This document shows positions 1 to 5,038 of a DNA stretch of 5,038 bases, in pieces. Under the pieces are notes generated by a model, which was not told where the DNA came from, did not search any database, and saw only the letters and a program-made list of their open reading frames with translations. The DNA comes from DASXRA01 sp035263725 (GTDB lineage Bacteria > Actinomycetota > Actinomycetes > Mycobacteriales > Jatrophihabitantaceae). Position numbers and translations under genes: made by a program. Position 1 is the first letter of the stretch. Each line of letters begins with the position of its first letter. The stretch is taken from contig DATFRC010000223.1 in NCBI GenBank assembly GCA_035263725.1, positions 1-5,038 of the forward strand, given 5' to 3'.

Positions 1-966
1 GAGCGCGCCATCGTCCCACCGGCCCACGACACGGGCGCTCGGCTGGTGACCGTCGCCGCGCGTGATCGCAGCCGAGCGGAGGCCTTCGCCGAGCAGCACG
101 GGGTCGAGCGGGTGCATGACTCATACGCTGAGGTCATCGCCGATCCCGACGTCGAGGCGATTTACAACCCGCTCGCGAACGGGCTGCACGGCCCGTGGAA
201 CCTCGCCGCGGTCGAGGCCGGCAAGCACGTCTTGTCCGAGAAGCCGTTCGCCAGCAACGCCGAGGAGGCCGCCGAGGTCCGGGACGCGGCCGCGAAGGCG
301 GGCGTCGTGGTGCTCGAGGGCTTCCACTACGTGTTCCATCCGGTGATGCAGCGGATGCTCGAGCTCCTCGATTCGGGCGAGATGGGCGACTTGGAGCGGG
401 TGGAAGCGGTCATGGTCATCCCGGCGCCCGATGACGACGATCCGCGCTGGTCGCTGCCACTGGCCGGCGGTGCGGTCATGGACCTCGGCTGCTATGCGCT
501 GCACGCACATCGCATGCTCGCCCCGTGGGGCGGCGGCGAGCCGACGCTCGTCGACGCGCGCGGCGAGGCTCGCGACGGCAAGCCCGGTGTCGACGAGTGG
601 CTCGACGCCGACCTGGAGTTTCCCGACGGGGCCACCGGCTCGGCGCGATGCAACATGGCTGGGGATTTCGAGCGGATGACCTGCCGGATCGTCGGCACTC
701 GCGGCGTCGCCACCGCCGCCAACTTCGTCCTCCCGCAGCGGGACGACCGGATCTTCGTGGCCACACCCGCCGGCGAGCGGGTCGAACAGTTGGGCACCCG
801 TCCGTCCTACACGTACCAACTCGAGGCGTTCACCGCCCGGCTACGCGAGGACGAGCCGTTGCCCATCGACGCCGACGACGCCGTCGCGTCCATGCAACTC
901 ATCGACCAGTGCTACCGCGCTGCCGGCTTCGAGCCCAGGCCGCGCTTCACCCCGCCGGAAACGTGA
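1..966 (+). CDS. Gfo/Idh/MocA-family NAD(P)-dependent oxidoreductase (5' partial)
   Basis: Cytoplasmic dehydrogenase of the Gfo/Idh/MocA superfamily, whose members oxidise or reduce sugars, polyols, inositols or related diols with NAD(P). The frame is open from base 1, and the residues before the GTG at position 46 (ending TGARL) continue smoothly into the LVTVAARDRSRAEAFA strand-helix unit. That GTG is therefore internal and the true start lies upstream. The glycine-rich dinucleotide loop is expected in the missing roughly 10-30 residues. In the visible 321 residues the family signatures are clear: YNPLANGLH (about 55-63), the EKP motif with the catalytic-type Lys (80-82), and GGAVMDLGCYALH (156-168), with the conserved Asp161 and His168 of the C-terminal substrate domain. 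The C-terminal end is intact. It resembles the dihydrodiol/xylose dehydrogenase-like branch, but the substrate cannot be assigned. The last 20 bp overlap the convergent DUF2510 gene. Confidence 0.93.
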   Translation, partial: ERAIVPPAHDTGARLVTVAARDRSRAEAFAEQHGVERVHDSYAEVIADPDVEAIYNPLANGLHGPWNLAAVEAGKHVLSEKPFASNAEEAAEVRDAAAKAGVVVLEGFHYVFHPVMQRMLELLDSGEMGDLERVEAVMVIPAPDDDDPRWSLPLAGGAVMDLGCYALHAHRMLAPWGGGEPTLVDARGEARDGKPGVDEWLDADLEFPDGATGSARCNMAGDFERMTCRIVGTRGVATAANFVLPQRDDRIFVATPAGERVEQLGTRPSYTYQLEAFTARLREDEPLPIDADDAVASMQLIDQCYRAAGFEPRPRFTPPET

Positions 967-2554
967 CCGGCACGGCGATCGGCGTCGCGACCGTCGTTAT
1001 GTAGCTGCTACTCGAATTGACGAACTTCGTGGTGAACGACCCCGCGATGTGAAGCGTCCCGGATGTCAGGTCCGCAGGCACCTCGAAGATGTCGTAGATC
1101 ATGTCGGCACTGGTCGCGACGTTGCGCGCCTTGATTGGTGCCCCGCCCTTGGGCGTGAACGTCATCGTTTCGGGCTGAAAGCCGAAGTTGCGACCCGGGC
1201 TCTGCGGCACGGTGTACCCGACGTCGACATACAGCAGGGCTTCACTCGTGCTGCTCGCCTTCACGTGCTTGCCCGGCAGGCTGAACGCCAGCGTGGCGCC
1301 GTCGACGGTGTACGTACCGGCTTGCCTCGTGCCACTACTGCCGTCAGGAAAGCCCACCGTCTGCGAGAACGTGAAGTGGACGCTGCCCGTCTTGCGCACA
1401 TCACTCTGCCGGTGCGTGCGAGCCAGCACCTCGATATTGCCGGCCCCGGGTTTGCCGGACAGCAGCGACAGCGTCTGCTTGTGTCCGGCATCGTTGAGCA
1501 CGAGATCAACGGATCGGGCCGAGTTCGGCACAGCGATGACGAGGTACTGGTCACTGTCCGCGTTCGGCAGCTTACGCCCTGCGCCACCATTGATCGACAC
1601 AGTCGCGTTGCTGCTGAGGTCGGCCGGCACCCCGCCGTCGCCCATCGCGCCGCCGAGCCGGAACGCGATCAGCGCGGAGCCGGTCGGTGCGCGGCGCGCA
1701 GCGTCGCCGGTGCCGTAACGCTTGACGGTGCCGAGCTTGGTGAGAGTGATGCCGCCGTTGCTGGAACCGATCACGGCACCGGGGGGCGCCGCGGGTACGG
1801 TCGCGGTGCCCACGTCGGTGGCGAGCAGGGCGTTCGTCCCGGCAGCCGGTGGCGCAGGCGCGGTCAGCCCGCCTCCGCCGGACGGCGGCGTCGCGTGGTC
1901 CGGACGCTGCAACGCGAGGCCGGACGGCACCGGCTCCGGGTCCTCGGAGATCGGCTGCCCGGATGGCGTCAACGTGACCTTCCCGCCCGCGGCCGGCTCG
2001 CTGTTGAGCGGGAAGCGCAGATACTGCTTGCCCGGGTCGCCGTCGATGAACAGCACCGGGCCGCACCAGATCGAGTCGTCGATGTCGCTCTTGTTGACGC
2101 CCGGCACCTGCTGCGTAGGCACGGCGTAGTAGCAGCGGGTGTCCTGGCTCTGCGCGCCGTGCCGGGACGACACGAGCGACCGCACGACGGCGTCGGTCTG
2201 CTGCAGCGGCTTGTTGGGCGAGTCGATGGCCTTCCCGTCGAACGTGAACGTCGGCGAACTGCTGCCTCGGAACACCAAGTAACCGCCGACGCTCAGTCCG
2301 GCGGCGAGCACAGCGACCAGCCCGACGATCCACGGCACCCGACTGCGGCGCCGGGGCGGTGGCTGACCCCAGGGCTGCGGCGCCTGCTCCCAGGGCTGCG
2401 GCGGTTGCCCGTGCTGCGGCTGGTACGAAGGCAGTGGCGCGGTCTGTGGGGAGGGCGCGTTCGTCGGGAGGCGGTTGCCCGTCCAGCGGTGCCCGTCGTA
2501 GTACTGGTGCCAGCCCGGGTCGTCCGGGTCCGGGTACCAGCCGGGGCTCGCCAT
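947..2554 (-). CDS. DUF2510-domain single-pass membrane protein with large extracytoplasmic region
   Basis: Protein of unknown function, 535 residues. Residues 2-30 form a DUF2510 module (GWYPDP at 5-10, then YYDGHRWTG at 18-26), which is cytoplasmic in most carriers. Residues 31-67 are a Pro/Gln/Trp linker containing a heptad duplication (PQPWEQA then PQPWGQP). A basic RRRSR stretch (68-72) precedes one transmembrane helix at about 74-96, predicting an inside N-terminus and roughly 440 residues outside. The outer part has two cysteines (141 and 164), which could pair. A low-complexity Gly/Ala/Pro segment (about 205-262) follows, then a Ser/Thr/Gly/Val-rich beta-like region (about 266-535) that may hold two Ig-like domains. 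The ATG at 2552-2554 is chosen because the DUF2510 motif starts at once and an in-frame stop lies just upstream; no good Shine-Dalgarno sequence precedes it. A cell-surface or stress role is only a guess. Confidence 0.9.
   Translation of the reverse strand: MASPGWYPDPDDPGWHQYYDGHRWTGNRLPTNAPSPQTAPLPSYQPQHGQPPQPWEQAPQPWGQPPPRRRSRVPWIVGLVAVLAAGLSVGGYLVFRGSSSPTFTFDGKAIDSPNKPLQQTDAVVRSLVSSRHGAQSQDTRCYYAVPTQQVPGVNKSDIDDSIWCGPVLFIDGDPGKQYLRFPLNSEPAAGGKVTLTPSGQPISEDPEPVPSGLALQRPDHATPPSGGGGLTAPAPPAAGTNALLATDVGTATVPAAPPGAVIGSSNGGITLTKLGTVKRYGTGDAARRAPTGSALIAFRLGGAMGDGGVPADLSSNATVSINGGAGRKLPNADSDQYLVIAVPNSARSVDLVLNDAGHKQTLSLLSGKPGAGNIEVLARTHRQSDVRKTGSVHFTFSQTVGFPDGSSGTRQAGTYTVDGATLAFSLPGKHVKASSTSEALLYVDVGYTVPQSPGRNFGFQPETMTFTPKGGAPIKARNVATSADMIYDIFEVPADLTSGTLHIAGSFTTKFVNSSSSYITTVATPIAVPVTFPAG
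2368..2403. repeat. 21-bp-period direct repeat inside the Pro-rich linker
   Basis: CCCAGGGCTGCGGCG occurs at 2368-2382 and again at 2389-2403, a 21-bp period. On the minus strand it encodes the duplicated PQPW heptads of the DUF2510 protein linker. Being in frame and a multiple of three, it could change linker length by slippage without breaking the gene. Confidence 0.75.
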
Positions 2555-2626
2555 GCAGTGATCGTTTCATCGCGCCGCATGGCGAACAATGTGAATAGGT
2601 GACTGACCGGCGCTTGCGGAGGGAAC

Positions 2627-2639
2627 CGAACGAGGTTCG
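2627..2639. repeat. Small inverted repeat CGAAC-GAG-GTTCG
   Basis: A perfect 5-bp inverted repeat with a 3-nt centre lies 22 bp upstream of the DUF309 start. It could be a regulator half-site pair or chance. It resembles the actinobacterial LexA box (CGAAC-N4-GTTCG), but the spacer is one base short, so I do not call it an SOS box. Confidence 0.3.
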
Positions 2640-2650
2640 ATTTACAGAGC

Positions 2651-2656
2651 AAGGAG
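2651..2656 (+). promoter_or_regulatory. Ribosome binding site of the DUF309 gene
   Basis: AAGGAG, within AAGGAGAGG, ends 4 nt before the ATG at 2661. The spacing is slightly short but the match to the 16S rRNA tail is strong, and it supports the 2661 start. Confidence 0.75.
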
Positions 2657-2660
2657 AGGT

Positions 2661-3095
2661 ATGCGTGATCGTGACACCGCGGGGCGTCCGCAAAACGCCC
2701 GGCCTCGGGACGCGCTCGGCCGGCCGTTGCCGCGGGGAGCTACCGGTGTGCCGCGTCAGCCGGTCGGCGTGCTCCGGACGCCGGACGAGGCGCTCGACGA
2801 GGCACAACGGCTGTTCGACAACGGGCTGCCGTTCCATGCGCACGAAGTGCTGGAGGACGCTTGGAAGGCCGCCGCCGAGCCCGAGCGTCCGTTCTGGAAA
2901 GGCCTGGCGCAACTCGCAGTCGGGGTGACCCACGCGGCGCGCGGCAACCAGGCCGGCGCGGCGGCGCTGCTGGAGCGAGGCGCTGCCGCGATCGACGCGT
3001 TCCGGGGCCGCGACCCCTACGGCGTGGACGTTGCGGAACTGGTCGCCTGGGCGCGCGGCGGCGGGGTGGGCACCCCGCGGTTGCGCCGCCGGTAA
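2661..3095 (+). CDS. DUF309-domain protein
   Basis: Small soluble protein of 144 residues from a family of unknown biochemical function. The DUF309 core runs from about residue 42 to 112. It shows the hallmark HAHEVLEDAWK (59-69), with the His/Glu pair conserved in the family, followed by FWKGLAQLAVGVTHAARGN (78-96) and an Ala/Leu helix (about 98-112). The fold is expected to be all-alpha. An Arg/Pro-rich N-terminal tail of about 40 residues precedes the core; as I recall, actinobacterial members often carry such a tail, so I keep the 2661 start. That start also has a strong Shine-Dalgarno sequence. The gene is divergent from the DUF2510 gene and convergent with the lacI-type gene 20 bp beyond its stop, so it is probably monocistronic. 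The tail of the gene contains an inverted repeat (3061-3078). Confidence 0.9.
   Translation: MRDRDTAGRPQNARPRDALGRPLPRGATGVPRQPVGVLRTPDEALDEAQRLFDNGLPFHAHEVLEDAWKAAAEPERPFWKGLAQLAVGVTHAARGNQAGAAALLERGAAAIDAFRGRDPYGVDVAELVAWARGGGVGTPRLRRR
3061..3078 (+). repeat. Hairpin-forming inverted repeat in the tail of the DUF309 gene
   Basis: GCGGGGTG (3061-3068) and CACCCCGC (3071-3078) are exact reverse complements separated by GG. A realistic hairpin would have 7 pairs and a 4-nt loop. It ends 14 bp before the stop codon and has no T-run after it, so it is at best a non-canonical terminator or an RNA 3'-end stabiliser. Confidence 0.35.
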
Positions 3096-3110
3096 CCCGC
3101 CACGCCGGCG
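3087..3110. terminator. Possible bidirectional hairpin between convergent DUF309 and lacI-type genes
   Basis: CGCCGG (3087-3092) pairs with CCGGCG (3105-3110) around a 12-nt loop that contains the DUF309 stop codon. The two convergent genes are only 20 bp apart, so any shared terminator must lie here. The stem is short, the loop is long and no T-tract follows on either strand, so the call is weak. Confidence 0.25.
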
Positions 3111-3115
3111 CGCGG

Positions 3116-4138
3116 TCAGCGGCGGTGTGCCGGTCGCTCTCCGGAGCCGCGCAGCACCAGCCGGGTCGGCAACAGCATCCGGCGCGCCGGCTGCTCGTCA
3201 CCGCCCAGCCGGCCGAGCACCAGCTCGGCGCCGAGCTCGCCCATCCGCTCTGGGTCGTGCGCGATAACGGTGACTCCGAGCAGGTCAGCCAGGTCGAAGT
3301 CGTCGAAGCCGACGAGCGCCGGCGGGTCGTCGCGTCCGCGCAGGGCGCGCAGCGCGCCGATCGTGATCCGGTTGTTCGTGGTGAACAGCGCCGTAGGCGG
3401 CGGCTTCATGGCGAGCAGATCGTGCACCGCGTGCCTGGCGGTCTCGACATCGTGCGAGCCTGCACGCACGTACTTTTGCCAGTTGCCGATGCCCGCCTCG
3501 GTCATGACCTTCTCGAACGCAGCCATGCGTTCGCGGTGTGTCTCGAGCCGGCTCAGGTCGCCGACCAGGCCGATGCGCCGGTGCTTTTGCCCCAGCAGGT
3601 GCTCGACGGCCTGCCGCACGCCGCCGACGTTGTCGAGCAAGATGGTGTCCGCGACGATGTCCTCGGGTGGCCGATCCAGGAACGCGACCGGCAGGCCGAG
3701 GCGGCGCTCGGCGTCGAGGTAACCGTGATCGCTGCCGCTCGTCACGATCAGCAGCGCACTGACGCGCCGTTCGAGCATGTCCGAGACGAGCACGTGCTCG
3801 AGTTCGGGGTCCTCCTCGGTGCTGGCGGTGATGAGCTGCAGCCCGCCGGGGCGCAGCCGGCGCTCGGCACCGCGCGCGATCCGCGAGTAGAACGGGTTGG
3901 CCAGATCGCCGATGATCAGCCCGACCGACGACGACCGTGCACCCGAGCGCAGTTCGCGCGCGATTGTGTTGCGCCGGAAGCCGAGCTGCGCCGCTGCGGC
4001 GCGCACCTTCGTGGCCGTCGCCTCGGCGACATACTGCTCGCCGTTCATTACCCGCGATGCCGTCTTCAAGCTCACGCCGGAAAGCGCCGCTACCTGCCGC
4101 AGCGTCGGTCGGCTCGGTACGCTCCGATCAGTGGCCAT
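3116..4138 (-). CDS. LacI/GalR-family transcriptional regulator
   Basis: DNA-binding repressor of 340 residues, the usual family length. The N-terminal helix-turn-helix is clear (TLRQVAALSGVSLKTASRVMNG, residues 12-33, spanning two helices), with recognition-helix residues L24, K25 and R29. It is followed by a hinge-helix stretch (NTIARELRSG, 57-66). The periplasmic-binding-protein-like effector domain occupies about 71-330, with GLIIGDLANPFYS (73-85), FLDRPPE (153-159), LLDNVGG (167-173) and ALVGFDDFDLADLL (274-287). The ligand is probably a sugar or sugar derivative, by family habit only. The ATG is fixed by an in-frame stop four codons upstream; no strong Shine-Dalgarno sequence is visible. 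Two matching operator-like palindromes sit in its upstream region, pointing to autorepression. No transport or glycosidase gene is adjacent, so the target regulon is not visible here. Confidence 0.95.
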   Translation of the reverse strand: MATDRSVPSRPTLRQVAALSGVSLKTASRVMNGEQYVAEATATKVRAAAAQLGFRRNTIARELRSGARSSSVGLIIGDLANPFYSRIARGAERRLRPGGLQLITASTEEDPELEHVLVSDMLERRVSALLIVTSGSDHGYLDAERRLGLPVAFLDRPPEDIVADTILLDNVGGVRQAVEHLLGQKHRRIGLVGDLSRLETHRERMAAFEKVMTEAGIGNWQKYVRAGSHDVETARHAVHDLLAMKPPPTALFTTNNRITIGALRALRGRDDPPALVGFDDFDLADLLGVTVIAHDPERMGELGAELVLGRLGGDEQPARRMLLPTRLVLRGSGERPAHRR

Positions 4139-4140
4139 AT

Positions 4141-4152
4141 GACATCGTTATC
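4141..4152. promoter_or_regulatory. Operator-like site O2 beside the lacI-type start codon
   Basis: GACATCGTTATC matches the upstream palindrome GACAACGTTGTC at 10 of 12 positions and keeps the central CG. It covers -3 to -14 relative to the regulator's ATG, where a ribosome binding site would lie, so a bound repressor could act as a roadblock to transcription. The second copy is imperfectly palindromic. Confidence 0.5.
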
Positions 4153-4186
4153 CCGATCGTCGGCTGCTAGCATCCGGCACGCCGGC

Positions 4187-4213
4187 AGCATAGATCACGC
4201 AGCGTACCGACAA
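4187..4213 (-). promoter_or_regulatory. Candidate promoter of the lacI-type gene
   Basis: Read on the minus strand, TTGTCG (4213-4208) resembles a -35 box, and TATGCT (4192-4187) fits the TAnnnT pattern of a -10 box, with a 15-nt spacer that is shorter than ideal. Transcription would begin near 4180, giving a leader of about 40 nt. The -35 half overlaps the palindrome at 4209-4220, as expected for a repressed promoter. The spacer weakens the call. Confidence 0.35.
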
Positions 4214-4220
4214 CGTTGTC
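4209..4220. promoter_or_regulatory. LacI-type operator-like palindrome O1
   Basis: GACAACGTTGTC is a perfect 12-bp palindrome with the central CpG typical of LacI/GalR-family operators. It lies 70 bp upstream of the regulator's start codon and overlaps the candidate -35 box. Its centre is 68 bp from that of the degenerate copy at 4141-4152, a distance compatible with two bound dimers. Assignment to this regulator is inferred from proximity and symmetry. Confidence 0.65.
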
Positions 4221-4311
4221 TCTTGGCGATGCTCGCGCGGTGGGGCGCAGGTGCTGAACCTGCTACCGCGTCCCTCGCGGCGGTGAGTTGATGCCCGAAC
4301 GGCCGTCGCGA

Positions 4312-4731
4312 CTAACCCGCGCCGTCGCGGGTGGGCTGCGCGCTGACGATTGCGTGGATGTCCTGGGTCATTTTGTGGATGGCTCGGGTCAGATCGGTGT
4401 TGGTCTTGAGTTCCATCTCCTGGGCTACGAAATCATGATCCGCCTTCTTCTGCTGGAACGCGGCCTGCCGGTTCTGGCCGATCATGACGAACGTCGAGAG
4501 AAAGATCGCTTCGAGTGACACAATCAGCGTCAATGTCGGCCACGGACTGCGCTCGACGAACAGCATCCACACGGCAAATATCACGATGTGCAGGTAGACG
4601 AACTGCATGGATCCAGCGAATCGCGTGATCTGGTCCGCGACCCTGAGCTGCGCGTCTTGGGCGCGCTTGTTGAACTGATCAATGACGACGGGGTGATGCG
4701 GCACGGTCAGATCGAGTCGACTCAGCGACAT
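4312..4731 (-). CDS. DUF1003-family small membrane protein
   Basis: Integral membrane protein of 139 residues and unknown function. The DUF1003 signature is complete: RVADQITRFAGSMQFVYLH (30-48), then a first transmembrane helix at about 44-59, a short WP-containing turn (61-66), and a second helix at about 66-85 ending in SLEAIFLSTFVMIGQNRQA (72-90). A charged, Gln/Lys-rich cytoplasmic helix follows (about 91-130). The ATG at 4729-4731 is preferred over one 28 codons further upstream. AAGGAGGT sits 5 nt before it, and the extra N-terminal residues are Arg/Ser/Pro-rich and outside the domain. The gene lies upstream of and parallel to the lacI-type gene, but 173 bp and a likely promoter separate them, so co-transcription is doubtful. 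Confidence 0.9.
   Translation of the reverse strand: MSLSRLDLTVPHHPVVIDQFNKRAQDAQLRVADQITRFAGSMQFVYLHIVIFAVWMLFVERSPWPTLTLIVSLEAIFLSTFVMIGQNRQAAFQQKKADHDFVAQEMELKTNTDLTRAIHKMTQDIHAIVSAQPTRDGAG
4315..4332 (-). terminator. GC-rich hairpin at the 3' end of the DUF1003 gene
   Basis: ACCCGCG and CGCGGGT form a perfect 7-bp stem with a 4-nt loop, ending immediately before the TAG stop codon on the minus strand. No U-run follows. It may be a non-canonical terminator or pause site, of the kind often proposed in high-GC actinobacteria, or simply a coding-tail repeat. Confidence 0.35.
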
Positions 4732-5004
4732 CAGCGACCTCCTTTTTCGTCTGGCGGACGAGGGATCGTCGTACGGGTTGTGCGGAGACGCCGGAGCTCC
4801 GCACTCGGAGGTCACGCTACGACGGCTACCGCCTGGGTGGTGCGTACGCGCGCGGGCGCCGATCGCATAATCTCGCCGCCCGGGATCAAAGAAGTGGACG
4901 TTGATTTGAACATGAGGAGCATTCCTTGTCGGCGATAGTGCCTACTCGGTCACCGCGATGTGTGCCCGGTGCGTGCTATGACCGCAGAATGCTAGGGGAC
5001 CACC
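4732..5004. other. Intergenic stretch upstream of DUF1003 gene and right-edge gene
   Basis: No long gene is supported in this 273-bp stretch. It must hold the promoter of the minus-strand DUF1003 gene, but I find no well-spaced -35/-10 pair: TTGATC (4889-4884) and TATGCG (4869-4864) on the minus strand are only 14 nt apart. On the plus strand CATAAT (4866-4871) resembles a -10 box without a -35 partner. Tiny plus-strand open frames follow: an 8-codon frame at 4912-4938 reading MRSIPCRR, a 7-codon frame at 4958-4981 reading MCARCVL, and a 5-codon frame at 4978-4995 reading MTAEC. Each contains cysteine. None has a strong ribosome binding site. Confidence 0.5.
4737..4744 (-). promoter_or_regulatory. 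Strong ribosome binding site deciding the DUF1003 start
   Basis: On the minus strand this reads AAGGAGGT, a near-perfect anti-SD match, 5 nt before the ATG at 4731. It shows that the protein starts there and not at the upstream in-frame ATG at 4815. Confidence 0.9.
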
Positions 5005-5038
5005 GTGACCGGCCACCGCGCATCACGCACGAGGCGCA
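5005..5038 (+). CDS. Probable start of an unidentified gene (3' partial)
   Basis: A GTG at 5005 is preceded by AGGGGA (4994-4999) with a 5-nt gap, a reasonable ribosome binding site. The frame stays open to the window edge, giving VTGHRASRTRR. An Arg-rich beginning is compatible with many protein types, so no function can be proposed from eleven codons. It could also be a chance frame. Confidence 0.35.
   Translation, partial: MTGHRASRTRR

Larger units (their letters stand above)
2555..2660. promoter_or_regulatory. Divergent intergenic region between DUF2510 and DUF309 genes
   Basis: This 106-bp gap lies between two divergently read genes, so it should carry promoters for both. I see no convincing -35/-10 pair in either direction. 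TTGCGG at 2614-2619 with a poor -10 (TCGATT, 2637-2642) is the nearest match on the plus strand. The best structured element is the small inverted repeat listed separately. The assignment rests on gene orientation rather than on a recognised promoter. Confidence 0.5.

Noticed and set aside
46..48. GTG as the start of the oxidoreductase gene
   Set aside because: The frame is open upstream to base 1 and the preceding residues belong to the Rossmann fold; starting here would remove the nucleotide-binding loop.
1049..2602. 517-codon open frame on the plus strand opposite the DUF2510 gene
   Set aside because: It is Arg-rich with no recognisable domain, mirrors the codon bias of the minus-strand gene and has no ribosome binding site. 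Such long antisense frames are typical shadows in GC-rich genes.
2627..2639. LexA/SOS box in front of the DUF309 gene
   Set aside because: The half-sites CGAAC and GTTCG are present, but the spacer is 3 nt rather than the 4 nt of the actinobacterial LexA site, and the neighbouring genes have no DNA-repair role.
1572..2933. 453-codon minus-strand open frame spanning the divergent intergenic region
   Set aside because: It would run across the DUF309 gene, the intergenic region and the DUF2510 gene in the wrong frame; its product is Arg-rich with no domain.
2861..4291. 476-codon plus-strand open frame across the DUF309 and lacI-type genes
   Set aside because: It overlaps two clearly recognised genes, one in another frame and one antisense, and its translation is low-complexity Arg/Ala-rich.
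4864..4889. TTGATC/TATGCG as promoter of the DUF1003 gene
   Set aside because: The spacer is only 14 nt, and the -10 box would lie about 130 bp from the start codon; the match is too weak to annotate.

Overview
The window looks like chromosomal DNA of a high-GC actinobacterium. G and C dominate third codon positions. One protein opens with the DUF2510 module, which is largely actinobacterial, and the DUF309, DUF1003 and LacI proteins also read as actinobacterial versions. I cannot name a genus. I see no rRNA, tRNA, transposase, CRISPR array or phage gene.

Layout from left to right. (1) Positions 1-966, plus strand: the 3' part of a Gfo/Idh/MocA-family NAD(P)-dependent oxidoreductase, with its N-terminal nucleotide-binding glycine loop cut off by the window edge. 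(2) Positions 947-2554, minus strand: a 535-residue membrane-anchored protein with an N-terminal DUF2510 module, a Pro/Gln/Trp linker, one transmembrane helix and a large unassigned extracytoplasmic part; its 3' end overlaps gene 1 tail to tail by 20 bp. (3) A 106-bp divergent intergenic region. (4) Positions 2661-3095, plus strand: a DUF309 protein with a good ribosome binding site. (5) Positions 3116-4138, minus strand: a LacI/GalR-type repressor, convergent with the DUF309 gene across a 20-bp gap. (6) A 173-bp regulatory region holding a perfect 12-bp palindrome and a second 10/12 copy beside the repressor start. (7) Positions 4312-4731, minus strand: a small two-helix DUF1003 membrane protein whose start is fixed by a strong Shine-Dalgarno sequence. 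(8) Positions 4732-5038: mostly non-coding, with tiny Cys-containing open frames and a probable plus-strand gene starting at 5005 and running off the edge.

The genes do not form an obvious pathway. Each is probably its own transcription unit, because the strands alternate in three of the four junctions between complete or near-complete genes. The best-supported regulatory inference is autorepression of the LacI-family gene through two matching operator-like sites. Its sugar or other effector, and any target beyond itself, cannot be read from this window. A nearby oxidoreductase of a sugar-active superfamily is suggestive but is not linked by operon structure. I found no convincing novel multi-gene system; the most interesting points are the operator pair, the large DUF2510-anchored ectodomain and the cysteine-containing micro-ORFs near the right edge.
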